Part shown: positions 56,144 to 63,051 of the stretch, one piece after another | How positions within the stretch are numbered: the stretch's first letter is position 1 | Layout: every line of letters starts with the position of its first letter | NCBI GenBank assembly: GCA_913062645.1 | Contig: CAJXVW010000001.1 | Span: forward strand, 868,001 to 932,000 | Source: an uncultured Mycoplasmatota bacterium | GTDB taxonomy: Bacteria > Bacillota_I > Bacilli_A > Izemoplasmatales > Izemoplasmataceae | Direction of reading: 5' to 3' | DNA: 64,000 nt | Position numbers and translations under genes: made by a program | Notes under the pieces: generated by a model | The model's database searches: none | What the model saw: the letters and a program-made list of their open reading frames with translations, nothing else | What the model was told of the DNA's origin: nothing

Positions 56144-56843
56144 GTTTGCGGTGATAGATCATCCATGGTAAGTGCCACACGGTCATGATCGCGACCGACA
56201 GGGAGATCGTGCCGAGCAGGTATATCAAGTAGCTGCCGCCTTCGAACATCGTCAGCGGGGTGTCCTCCGCTTCCAGCATGAAGTTGAGGTTGGTGTTGGT
56301 GACGTTGGCGGCGATGATCAGAATCACGGTGATGATGCCAAGCGTGACACCGCTCTTTCGCCACGACCGCCAGGTCGGGTACCATTGATACACGAAGATC
56401 ATGTACAGATACATGAAAAAGAAAAACATGTGTCCGAACATGAACTGGTAGAATCGGAACCGGTCCACGCTGTAGGCGATGTCGGGAAACAGCACGCTGG
56501 CGATCGCCCCCCACGTCCAGTAATATCCGATTTCAAACAATCCAAAGCGTTTGAAGAAGATCGCAGCGATGGCAAGATAGAGCGTCAGTCCGCACAGTCC
56601 GAGCGGCAGCCCGTCGTCCCACGTCCAAATCCCGTTGCCGACTTTCCATGCGTAGAGTCCAAGTTCCCACAGCAGCGCGAAACTGGCCATGGCGATGGCG
56701 ATACGTCTTTCATTCGGGGACGAACGAATACGCTCGCGAAGCAGAAAGATCGTGACGCCACCGGCGATCACCAATACGAGCAACAAGATGTGAAGCCATC
56801 CGAAGGGAACGAATTCAAGACCGACCTGATCGCTGAAAAACAC
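56127..56843 (-). CDS. YwaF-like integral membrane protein (TIGR02206 type, second of pair)
   Basis: A 238-residue membrane protein with about seven helices. GLPLGLCGLTLYLA, GYYWTWGAIASVLFPDI and FGHMFFFFMYLYMIFVY are the conserved blocks of this family. The start is GTG 56843, 1 base after the stop of its paralogue; GAAGGCG is a weak ribosome site. Histidines and aromatic residues line the helices, but the function of the family is unknown. It is the last gene of the ruvA transcript. Confidence 0.82.
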   Translation of the reverse strand: MFFSDQVGLEFVPFGWLHILLLVLVIAGGVTIFLLRERIRSSPNERRIAIAMASFALLWELGLYAWKVGNGIWTWDDGLPLGLCGLTLYLAIAAIFFKRFGLFEIGYYWTWGAIASVLFPDIAYSVDRFRFYQFMFGHMFFFFMYLYMIFVYQWYPTWRSWRKSGVTLGIITVILIIAANVTNTNLNFMLEAEDTPLTMFEGGSYLIYLLGTISLSVAIMTVWHLPWMIYHRKQKANG

Positions 56844-56844
56844 T

Positions 56845-57579
56845 TTACGCGCCTTCTTTCAATCGATGTTTGTTGTAGAAATGAATCGGCACATACCACA
56901 GGGTTATGACAACCATCACGAGCCCGATGCATCCCACCAGATACAACACGTAATTGTCTTGCCAGAAAATCACGAACGGCGTGTCACCGGGTTCCAGGAG
57001 GTACATGTAGTTCATTTGAAACAGATTGTTGATGGGAATGACAACCGCGACCGCCAGGACGAACAAGGCGATGAAGCTTTTCTTGAAGGATCGGAACGTC
57101 AACTCGAACTCGAGCACGAACAGCATGTACATGTACATGAAGAAAAACAGGATATGGCTGAGCATGAAGTGGTAATACCGATACCGATCCGCTCCATGGA
57201 GAATGTCGGGAAACAGGATGCTGACAACTCCGGCGAGCGACCAGAAATAAGCAATTTCAAAGACGCGCGTATCCTTGGTGAACATCGTGTAGATGCCCAG
57301 ATACGACGTCAAGCGGCACAAATGAAGCGGCAGACTTTCGGCGAAATTCCACGCCCCGTACGCCATCTGCCAGATCTGGAACGATGCTTCGAGGAGGATG
57401 GCGAACGTTGCGATCCCGTAGCGCACCCATTTCTCATGTTTGTAGTTGCGCAGCTGCTCGCGATACCGATAGATAAGGAAAACGCCGATTACAATCGTAA
57501 TCAGCGGAATGATGTGACTGAGACTGAATGTCTGGAACTGCAAATCCACACTGGGATCGTACGCAAAGAATCCGTTCAT
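56845..57579 (-). CDS. YwaF-like integral membrane protein (TIGR02206 type, first of pair)
   Basis: A 244-residue paralogue of the next gene with the same helix pattern (SLPLHLCRLTSYLGIY, YFWSLAGVVSILFPDI, LSHILFFFMYMYMLFV). The start is ATG 57579 behind AAGGAGG; a longer reading from 57597 lacks a ribosome site at the right distance. It lies 21 bases behind ruvA. The duplication is old, judging from the divergence by eye. Confidence 0.82.
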   Translation of the reverse strand: MNGFFAYDPSVDLQFQTFSLSHIIPLITIVIGVFLIYRYREQLRNYKHEKWVRYGIATFAILLEASFQIWQMAYGAWNFAESLPLHLCRLTSYLGIYTMFTKDTRVFEIAYFWSLAGVVSILFPDILHGADRYRYYHFMLSHILFFFMYMYMLFVLEFELTFRSFKKSFIALFVLAVAVVIPINNLFQMNYMYLLEPGDTPFVIFWQDNYVLYLVGCIGLVMVVITLWYVPIHFYNKHRLKEGA

Positions 57580-57600
57580 GAATCCTCCTTGTGACACTCC

Positions 57601-58158
57601 TTATTTCAACATCTGGCCAAGCGCGTCCTTGACAAGCTGATCGGTCGGCTTGCTCGGATCGAGATGTTTGATCGCCTTTTTGATTTCCTTGGACTTGTAA
57701 CCCAGCGAGGACAGGGCCTCTTCCACCTCGCGGATGCTGTCGGTGCGAACGATCTTGTCGGCGTCGAGACTCAGCTTGCCCTTGAGATCGAGGATGATCT
57801 GCTGGCTCGCCTTGGGACCGATGCCGGGGAACTTGCTCAGGAACTTGACGTTGCCGATTTCGATTGCGCCGATCACGTCCTGGACATTGCCGGTCGCAAG
57901 AATCGCGATCGCGCTCTTCGGACCGATGCCCTTGACGCTGAGCAGTTTGATGAACAACTCCTTGGCTTCCTTGGTCTTGAAGCCATACAGAAGAATCGCA
58001 TCCTCGCGGACGTAGTGAAACACATACACCTTGGCTTCCTCGTTCAAATGAAACTCGTATGCGTTGGGGGTATAGACTTGATAACCGACCTGATTCACCT
58101 CAATGGTGATGTGGTCGGGATGATGTTCGGTGACGATGCCTCTTAAGTAACTGTACAT
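57601..58158 (-). CDS. ruvA: Holliday junction branch migration protein RuvA
   Basis: A 185-residue DNA-junction-binding subunit. The N-terminal OB domain (MYSYLRGIVTEHHPDHITIEVNQVGY), the helix-hairpin-helix motifs VKGIGPKSA (about residue 74) and FPGIGPKAS (about 109), and the C-terminal domain III that touches RuvB are all present. It is about 53 kb from ruvB, on the opposite strand, and heads a transcript with two unrelated membrane proteins. GGAGCGTGAT is its ribosome site. Confidence 0.96.
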   Translation of the reverse strand: MYSYLRGIVTEHHPDHITIEVNQVGYQVYTPNAYEFHLNEEAKVYVFHYVREDAILLYGFKTKEAKELFIKLLSVKGIGPKSAIAILATGNVQDVIGAIEIGNVKFLSKFPGIGPKASQQIILDLKGKLSLDADKIVRTDSIREVEEALSSLGYKSKEIKKAIKHLDPSKPTDQLVKDALGQMLK

Positions 58159-58181
58159 GATGTATCACGCTCCATAGATTC

Positions 58182-58210
58182 ATTATACCAAGTATCGGAG
58201 ATTTTGTTAA
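58182..58210 (-). promoter_or_regulatory. Promoter of ruvA
   Basis: On the minus strand TTAACA (58205-58210) and TATAAT (58182-58187) are 17 bases apart, extended by TGG. Confidence 0.7.
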
Positions 58211-58220
58211 TGGATTTTAT

Positions 58221-58237
58221 AGTTCGTAAAACGAACT
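58221..58237. repeat. Inverted repeat upstream of the ruvA promoter
   Basis: AGTTCGT-AAA-ACGAACT is a perfect 7-bp inverted repeat 11 bases upstream of the -35. It could bind a regulator. It is not the Bacillus LexA box (CGAAC-N4-GTTCG), because the half-sites are in the opposite order. Confidence 0.4.
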
Positions 58238-58257
58238 TTATGATTGATTTCAGCAAA

Positions 58258-58291
58258 TAACAAAAACCGGAATGCATGCCCGCATTCCGGT
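58258..58291 (-). terminator. Terminator of obgE
   Basis: On the minus strand ACCGGAATGC-GGGCAT-GCATTCCGGT is followed by TTTTGTT. Confidence 0.85.
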
Positions 58292-58297
58292 GGGTGA

Positions 58298-59581
58298 TCA
58301 ATCGATGAATTCAAACTCGAAATCGAAGACGCGTACGGTGTCGCCGTTTTGGACACCGAGATCGCGAAGTTTCGCATCGACACCGAGACTGCGCAAGATG
58401 CGGCTGAAGCGTTTGACGCTCTGATCCTTGGTGAAGTCGGTCATCTCGAAGATCTTGCGCAATGGTTTGCCTTTGACTTCATAGATGCCGTCGTCGCCGC
58501 GTTCGATGTAGAAGACTTCCTCGTCGGGTGTGAACGTGTACTCGACCACTTCGTCGTAGTCGGTTTCCTCGTAGAGATCGAATCGTTTGGTGCGTTCGAG
58601 CAGGTCCATCGTCTTGTATAGAAGTGTCTGAACGTTGTCTTTCGTATAGGCGCTGATGGGGACGATTTCCACGTCGTCATCGAGCTGTTCGCGGAACAGT
58701 TCCAGCTGGTCCTGGGCGTCCGGCAGATCCATCTTGTTGGCGACGATGATCTGCGGTCGTTTCAACAGGTCGTACTTGTAGGACGCCAGTTCGTTCTGGA
58801 TGACCTGATAATCCTGATACGGATCGCGGCCTTCGCTGCCGCTCATGTCGATCAGATGCAGGATCACCCGCGTCCGTTCGATGTGACGGAGAAACTGGAG
58901 ACCGAGGCCCTGACCCTGGCTCGCGCCTTCGATCAATCCGGGCAGATCGGCCATCACGAAACTCTTGTCCTGTTCCACGCGGACGACGCCGAGATTGGGT
59001 TGCAGCGTCGTGAAGTGATACGCGGCGATTTTCGGTCGCGAGTTGGACACCACGCTGATCAACGTGCTCTTGCCGACGCTCGGCAGTCCGACCAGTCCGA
59101 CATCGGCGAGGACCTTCAGTTCGCAGCGGATGCTGCGGGACAACCCGGGTTCGCCTTTTTCGGCGATCTCCGGGGCGGTGTTGCGACTCGATGTGAACTT
59201 GACGTTGCCGCGACCGCCGCGACCGCCCTTGGCCACCAACACGCGTTGCTGGTGTTCGGTGATGTCGCCGATGACCTTGTCGGTGTCGTTGTCGTAGATG
59301 GTGGTGCCGACGGGTACCTCGATGATTAGATCGTCGCCGTTGGCGCCGTTCATTTTTTTCGGCTTGCCGTTTTCACCGGGCTCGGCTTTGAGGACTTTGT
59401 TGTATTGCAGCTCGATCAAGGTCGACAAGCCTTCGTTGCCGATGAACAAGACGTCGCCGCCCTTGCCGCCGTCGCCGCCGGCGGGGCCGCCCATCGGGAC
59501 GTATTTCTCACGGCGAAAGGCGACGGTGCCGTCACCGCCCTTGCCGGAATGTACTTGTATCGTTGCGAGATCGACGAACAT
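58298..59581 (-). CDS. obg: Obg-family GTPase ObgE/CgtA
   Basis: A 427-residue ribosome-associated GTPase. The glycine-rich Obg fold covers residues 1-158 (GGPAGGDGGKGGDV, GGRGGRGN). G1 GLPSVGKST is at about 165-173, G3 DLPG follows, and G4 is NKMD. The C-terminal OCT domain (residues about 350-427) is present, as in Gram-positive Obg. AGGAGG lies ahead of the ATG. It usually follows rplU-rpmA directly; here a terminator, an acetyltransferase and a kinase-like gene come between. Confidence 0.97.
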   Translation of the reverse strand: MFVDLATIQVHSGKGGDGTVAFRREKYVPMGGPAGGDGGKGGDVLFIGNEGLSTLIELQYNKVLKAEPGENGKPKKMNGANGDDLIIEVPVGTTIYDNDTDKVIGDITEHQQRVLVAKGGRGGRGNVKFTSSRNTAPEIAEKGEPGLSRSIRCELKVLADVGLVGLPSVGKSTLISVVSNSRPKIAAYHFTTLQPNLGVVRVEQDKSFVMADLPGLIEGASQGQGLGLQFLRHIERTRVILHLIDMSGSEGRDPYQDYQVIQNELASYKYDLLKRPQIIVANKMDLPDAQDQLELFREQLDDDVEIVPISAYTKDNVQTLLYKTMDLLERTKRFDLYEETDYDEVVEYTFTPDEEVFYIERGDDGIYEVKGKPLRKIFEMTDFTKDQSVKRFSRILRSLGVDAKLRDLGVQNGDTVRVFDFEFEFID

Positions 59582-59592
59582 CGAATCTCCTC

Positions 59593-60105
59593 CTATAGCG
59601 CATCAAACCATTGATGCAGTTCGGCGCGGCTTTGGAACACGAGAATCGTCTTCTCACCGCGGAATTGATTGATTTTATAGCGGAGCCACTTGATCCGCTT
59701 CTTGTAATAGAATGCGACGTACTGCAGGAACACCTGGTCGATGCCTTCGACACATCCCTCCGCCATGTCGCTGCGCACGCGGTGCTTGTACTTGGCGGCC
59801 CGTTCGTGGATGCCTTTGAGTGACGCGTCCACTCCGTAATCGAGAAGGATCAGCGTGTCGGCCAGTTTGAGACGAAGATCGAAATGACGGTTGTTGGTGT
59901 AGTTGCCATCGATCACCCAACCATCGTGCTTGCGCAAATAGTCGACCATCCAGTGATGGAAGGCCGGCTTGTCGATGTGTTTCCAATCCTTGAGCCAGTA
60001 CACGGTGTCGAGATGCAGAATCGGCAGATGCAGTTTCTCACCGAGTCGGCGTCCGAGCGTCGTCTTGCCGGTGCCGCTCGGTCCCAGTACGAGGATTCGC
60101 TTCAT
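59593..60105 (-). CDS. P-loop kinase-like protein (adenylate-kinase/FlaR type)
   Basis: A 170-residue P-loop NTPase with Walker A GPSGTGKTT (residues 8-16), the LHLDTVYWLKDW stretch and GWVIDGNY, as in proteins annotated as DNA topology modulation protein FlaR or AAA kinase. The true substrate is unknown. GGAGG precedes the ATG. It lies 4 bases behind the acetyltransferase and 11 before obg, so it is in the obg operon. Confidence 0.85.
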   Translation of the reverse strand: MKRILVLGPSGTGKTTLGRRLGEKLHLPILHLDTVYWLKDWKHIDKPAFHHWMVDYLRKHDGWVIDGNYTNNRHFDLRLKLADTLILLDYGVDASLKGIHERAAKYKHRVRSDMAEGCVEGIDQVFLQYVAFYYKKRIKWLRYKINQFRGEKTILVFQSRAELHQWFDAL

Positions 60106-60109
60106 GATG

Positions 60110-60604
60110 TCAGTCCTCCAGAAGTCGTTCGTAGGCTTCGCGGTCGATCACGGCCAAATAGCCGATGTGCCGGAAGCCGTGTTTGCGCAGAAAGTTCCGC
60201 ATTTTGTAGTTGTCGTGGTGGGTGTCGATCTTGATCGACTTGAATCCGCCTTGCCGGGCAAGAGCGAACGCGTGGTTCATCAGCGTTGATGCGACACCGC
60301 TCCGTTCTCTGTTGGGATCGACGATCGCGCGGTGGATGACGAGGCTTTCACCATGGTTCGTCAGCCAGCCGTCAATCGTTTCATACGGTGGATCCTGTTC
60401 GGGGAGAATCGTGAACGCACCGACAATCCGGTTATTTTGTTCGTAGACGAACAAAGCCTTGTTGCGAACGTCGTTTTGATAATGTTGTTTGCGCGGATAG
60501 GCGAGCGTCCACTGCGGGATGTTCGCCGTCGCCATGTGCTCGATGACGCGGACTGCGAGAGCGTCGACGCGATCGAGATCGGCGATGGTCGCCAGTCGGA
60601 TCAT
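60110..60604 (-). CDS. GNAT-family N-acetyltransferase
   Basis: A 164-residue acetyltransferase. The acetyl-CoA-binding motif is in NRERSGVASTLMNHAFALA, preceded by the HRAIVDPN strand; FLRKHGFRHIGY closes the fold. The substrate cannot be told from sequence; it may acetylate a small molecule or a protein. It heads the transcript with the P-loop protein and obg. GCAGGTGG precedes the ATG. Confidence 0.9.
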   Translation of the reverse strand: MIRLATIADLDRVDALAVRVIEHMATANIPQWTLAYPRKQHYQNDVRNKALFVYEQNNRIVGAFTILPEQDPPYETIDGWLTNHGESLVIHRAIVDPNRERSGVASTLMNHAFALARQGGFKSIKIDTHHDNYKMRNFLRKHGFRHIGYLAVIDREAYERLLED

Positions 60605-60627
60605 CGAACCACCTGCTTTCTTTCATA

Positions 60628-60657
60628 ATTATACCAAACAACCAATGAAAATGGCAA
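60628..60657 (-). promoter_or_regulatory. Promoter of the GNAT-kinase-obg operon
   Basis: On the minus strand TTGCCA (60652-60657) and TATAAT (60628-60633) are 18 bases apart; the -10 is extended (TGG). The -35 is part of the rplU-rpmA terminator arm. Confidence 0.55.
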
Positions 60658-60679
60658 ACCACATTTGTGATTTGCCATT
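60644..60679 (-). terminator. Terminator of rplU-rpmA
   Basis: On the minus strand AATGGCAAA pairs with TTTGCCATT across a 12-base loop and is followed by TTC. It isolates the ribosomal genes from obg. Confidence 0.75.
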
Positions 60680-60691
60680 GGTGTGCGTGGA

Positions 60692-60976
60692 TTATTCGGG
60701 ATATACCGAAGCTTGTTTGCGGTCTTTCCCAACTCGTTCGTATTTCACGACGCCGTCAACTTTCGCGAACAGCGTGTCGTCGCCGCCTTTGCCGACGTTG
60801 ACACCCGGATGCACTTTCGTGCCGCGTTGACGATAGATGATAGAACCAGCTGTAATGAACTGACCGTCCGATACTTTGGCTCCCAGGCGTTTGGATTCGC
60901 TGTCGCGTCCGTTTTTGGTCGATCCGACACCTTTTTTCGAAGCCATGCACTTTTGAATACTGATTTCGAACAACAT
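60692..60976 (-). CDS. rpmA: Ribosomal protein bL27
   Basis: A 94-residue bL27 with the standard core ([30 protein letters not shown], split at G). The start chosen is ATG 60976 behind GGAGGTGA, giving an N-terminal extension [11 protein letters not shown] ahead of ASKKG. Many Firmicutes bL27 have an extension cleaved by the protease Prp at a LQxFA motif; that motif is not present here, and the Prp gene (ysxB) is missing between rplU and rpmA. An internal ATG before ASKKG could also be a start but has no ribosome site. Confidence 0.95.
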   Translation of the reverse strand: MLFEISIQKCMASKKGVGSTKNGRDSESKRLGAKVSDGQFITAGSIIYRQRGTKVHPGVNVGKGGDDTLFAKVDGVVKYERVGKDRKQASVYPE

Positions 60977-60998
60977 GTTAGTCACCTCCAAATGAATT

Positions 60999-61307
60999 CT
61001 ATCCGTTGATTCGTGTGATTGTCAATTTCGTGTAGGGTTGTCTGTGGCCTTTTTTCCGGCGATATTTCTTTTTCGGCTTCATTTTGAAGACAATGATCTT
61101 GCGATGCTTGCCCTGCTTTTCCACCTTCGCTTCGACGGTCGCACCGTCGACGTACGGATTGCCGATTTTCACCTGTTCGCCACCAACCATCAACACCTTG
61201 TCGAATGTGAACGTATCGCCGGCTTCACCATCCAGTTTTTCAACGTAGATGACACTGCCTTCCGATACTTTTACTTGCTTTCCACCGGTTTCGATGACTG
61301 CGTACAT
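60999..61307 (-). CDS. rplU: Ribosomal protein bL21
   Basis: A 102-residue bL21 ([40 protein letters not shown]). The start is ATG 61307 with AAGGAGG; a longer reading from 61394 would run through the structured leader. rpmA follows 22 bases downstream, with no room for ysxB. The leader, about 90 bases, may be an autoregulatory site. Confidence 0.97.
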   Translation of the reverse strand: MYAVIETGGKQVKVSEGSVIYVEKLDGEAGDTFTFDKVLMVGGEQVKIGNPYVDGATVEAKVEKQGKHRKIIVFKMKPKKKYRRKKGHRQPYTKLTITRING

Positions 61308-61339
61308 AGAGCACCTCCTTATTATTGTGTAAGACGCGC

Positions 61340-61399
61340 CATTGAGGTGCATGCGGGGATGCTTGAAAACCTCTTCTGTGCGGTATGCCTTCATTCAGC
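61340..61399 (-). promoter_or_regulatory. Structured leader of rplU-rpmA (possible L21 autoregulatory RNA)
   Basis: The leader between the predicted start (about 61399) and the rplU ATG contains nested pairings: GAGGT (61369-61373) with ACCTC (61344-61348), and inside it GCAT with ATGC around a CCCCGC loop. L21 leaders that bind the protein are known in Bacillus; I could not confirm the conserved motif by eye. Confidence 0.4.
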
Positions 61400-61405
61400 G
61401 TAAAA

Positions 61406-61434
61406 ATGATATCAAATAAGCCCCTGTTTGTCAA
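61406..61434 (-). promoter_or_regulatory. Promoter of rplU-rpmA
   Basis: On the minus strand a perfect TTGACA (61429-61434) and TATCAT (61406-61411) are 17 bases apart, with an extended -10 (TGATATCAT). Confidence 0.8.
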
Positions 61435-61535
61435 CAAGAATTCACTTTAATCCCTTGCGCCATAACCATTATACCGAATCTCACCGAAAACGCAAGAAAT
61501 ATCCGCTTGACTATTGCCACATCCCAGGGTGCTTG

Positions 61536-61544
61536 TGGTATAAT
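61536..61544 (+). promoter_or_regulatory. Extended -10 promoter of the membrane protein at 61571
   Basis: TGGTATAAT; a possible TTGCCA -35 at 61514 is spaced 19 bases away. Confidence 0.45.
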
Positions 61545-61570
61545 GAGTTGTCACAGAAAGGGATGATCCC

Positions 61571-62275
61571 ATGAACTCCAAATACACCCTGATCCAAGTC
61601 CTGATGTTGGTTCTCGTCATCGGTGGCGCATACGCCATCGTCACCCTAATCGGAACCTTCACGTCCAACTACGGCATGGACATACCCGGCGACGATACGA
61701 GCCAGTTCACCGTCAACGAGGAAGAGACCTTCGACTTTCTCCACGACAGTTTCTTTGAGGGCGAACAGTACACCATCACGCAAGCGACCGGCTACAGCGT
61801 CGTGACCTTCCAGGACACCGACCGCATCGCCGTCCGCATCACCCATACCGAAACCGATGAGGATTACTACCTCGAAGGACTTGCCAACAATACGACGATT
61901 ACGATCAACAACCGCGCCGTCATCGGCCGGGTCACGCTTGATCCCGGCACCTACGATGTCACCATCACCGACATCGCCGGATTCCAGGCGCAGATCGACA
62001 TGTTCCGTCTCGCACCCAACGGCATCGTCATCCGCATTGTTCTGATCGGCTTCGCCGGCATGGCCGTATTCGTGGGCATCGTCGTCTTCTTCGTCTACCG
62101 CAGCCGCCACCGTCTGGCCGTCGAGCGGGAGATGGAATTCGATGGTTACACCTATCAGCCGCAGGACATCAACGAACTCTACAACGTCAACGATGCCTAT
62201 GGCGACGAATACCACGACGATGACTACCATGACAAGACCACCAAATACTACAATTATGAAGAGGAAGAAGATTAA
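61571..62275 (+). CDS. Membrane protein with central beta domain and acidic Tyr/Asp tail, unknown
   Basis: A 234-residue protein. An N-terminal hydrophobic helix (residues 8-28) precedes a domain of about 120 residues that looks beta-rich (YSVVTFQDTDRIAVRITHTET, TITINNRAVIGRVTLDPGTYDVTI). A second membrane helix follows (about 152-175), then RSRHR and a highly acidic, tyrosine-rich tail (YGDEYHDDDYHD, YYNYEEEED). This is the layout of a two-helix membrane protein with an outside domain and an inside tail. I do not recognise the family. GGGATGA precedes the ATG. Confidence 0.72.
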   Translation: MNSKYTLIQVLMLVLVIGGAYAIVTLIGTFTSNYGMDIPGDDTSQFTVNEEETFDFLHDSFFEGEQYTITQATGYSVVTFQDTDRIAVRITHTETDEDYYLEGLANNTTITINNRAVIGRVTLDPGTYDVTITDIAGFQAQIDMFRLAPNGIVIRIVLIGFAGMAVFVGIVVFFVYRSRHRLAVEREMEFDGYTYQPQDINELYNVNDAYGDEYHDDDYHDKTTKYYNYEEEED

Positions 62276-62284
62276 CAAACAAGC

Positions 62285-62312
62285 GGCGTCATCATTCAGA
62301 TGACGCCTTTTT
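62285..62312 (+). terminator. Terminator of the membrane protein at 61571
   Basis: GGCGTCATC-ATTCA-GATGACGCC followed by TTTTT. It overlaps the 3' end of the converging radC. Confidence 0.85.
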
Positions 62313-62973
62313 CTTTGAATGAAAAATAACGATCGCGCCCGATCACCACGTGATCGAGCAGGGGAATGTCCATCATCGTGCCGTTGTCGCGAATTAGTTT
62401 CGTCACTTCGACGTCATGCTGCGAAGGCGTCGGATCGCCCGACGGATGATTGTGGGCGATGACCACGCTCGCAGCACTGTTCAAGACAGCGTGCTTGAAC
62501 ACTTCGCGGGGATGGACGACACTGACGTTGAGACTGCCCACGAACAGCACTTCTTGTTTCAGCAGTTCGCCCTTGGTGTTGAGGTAAAGAGCCACCAGGT
62601 GTTCTTGTGTCTTGCGATCGTAACGATCCTTGAGAAACTGATAGATCCGTTCGGGTGAGCGGAGCGGAATCTTGTCCGGGAACGGTTCGTGGACGGTGCG
62701 GCGACCGAGTTCGAACGCCGCCTTCAATTCAATCGCCTTGGCGAACCCGATACCGGGTATCCGCATGTAATCCTCGACCCGCGCATCGGCCAGTTCCTTG
62801 AGCGAGCCATACCGATACAGCAGTTGTTTGGCCAGTTCCAGCACCGATACCTGGCGACTGCCGGTACGGAGCAGGATCGCAATCAGTTCATGGGATTGCA
62901 CGATTTCCGCTCCGTGGTGTTTGAGTCGCTCGCGGGGTCGTTCGGCGAGCGGCATTTCCTTGATCATGTACAT
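62296..62973 (-). CDS. radC: DNA repair protein RadC (JAB/MPN domain)
   Basis: A 225-residue RadC-family protein. A helix-hairpin-helix region (MRIPGIGFAKAIELKAAFELGRR, split at G) covers residues 60-92. The JAMM metal motif HNHPSGDPTPSQHD is at about residues 174-187. Although named for repair, the family's function is uncertain. ATG 62973 follows GAGGTGAT. It lies behind folC and a terminator. Confidence 0.95.
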   Translation of the reverse strand: MYMIKEMPLAERPRERLKHHGAEIVQSHELIAILLRTGSRQVSVLELAKQLLYRYGSLKELADARVEDYMRIPGIGFAKAIELKAAFELGRRTVHEPFPDKIPLRSPERIYQFLKDRYDRKTQEHLVALYLNTKGELLKQEVLFVGSLNVSVVHPREVFKHAVLNSAASVVIAHNHPSGDPTPSQHDVEVTKLIRDNGTMMDIPLLDHVVIGRDRYFSFKEKGVI

Positions 62974-63021
62974 CGTATCACCTCAATCCGATAATACGAG
63001 CAGGACAGTGGTTTTGCTCAT

Positions 63022-63051
63022 AAAAAAGAGCTGTGATTGTCACAGCTCTTT
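63022..63051 (-). terminator. Terminator of folC
   Basis: On the minus strand AAAGAGCTGTGA-CAA-TCACAGCTCTTT is followed by TTT. The folC stop lies inside the hairpin. Confidence 0.9.

Noticed and set aside
58221-58237. LexA/SOS box upstream of ruvA.
   Set aside because: The half-sites are GTTCG then CGAAC, the reverse of the Firmicute CGAAC-N4-GTTCG arrangement, so I only list it as an inverted repeat.
61467-61473. Second minus-strand promoter (TATAAT) upstream of the rplU promoter.
   Set aside because: It lacks an extended -10 and a usable -35, while the TTGACA-17-TATCAT promoter nearer the gene is much better.
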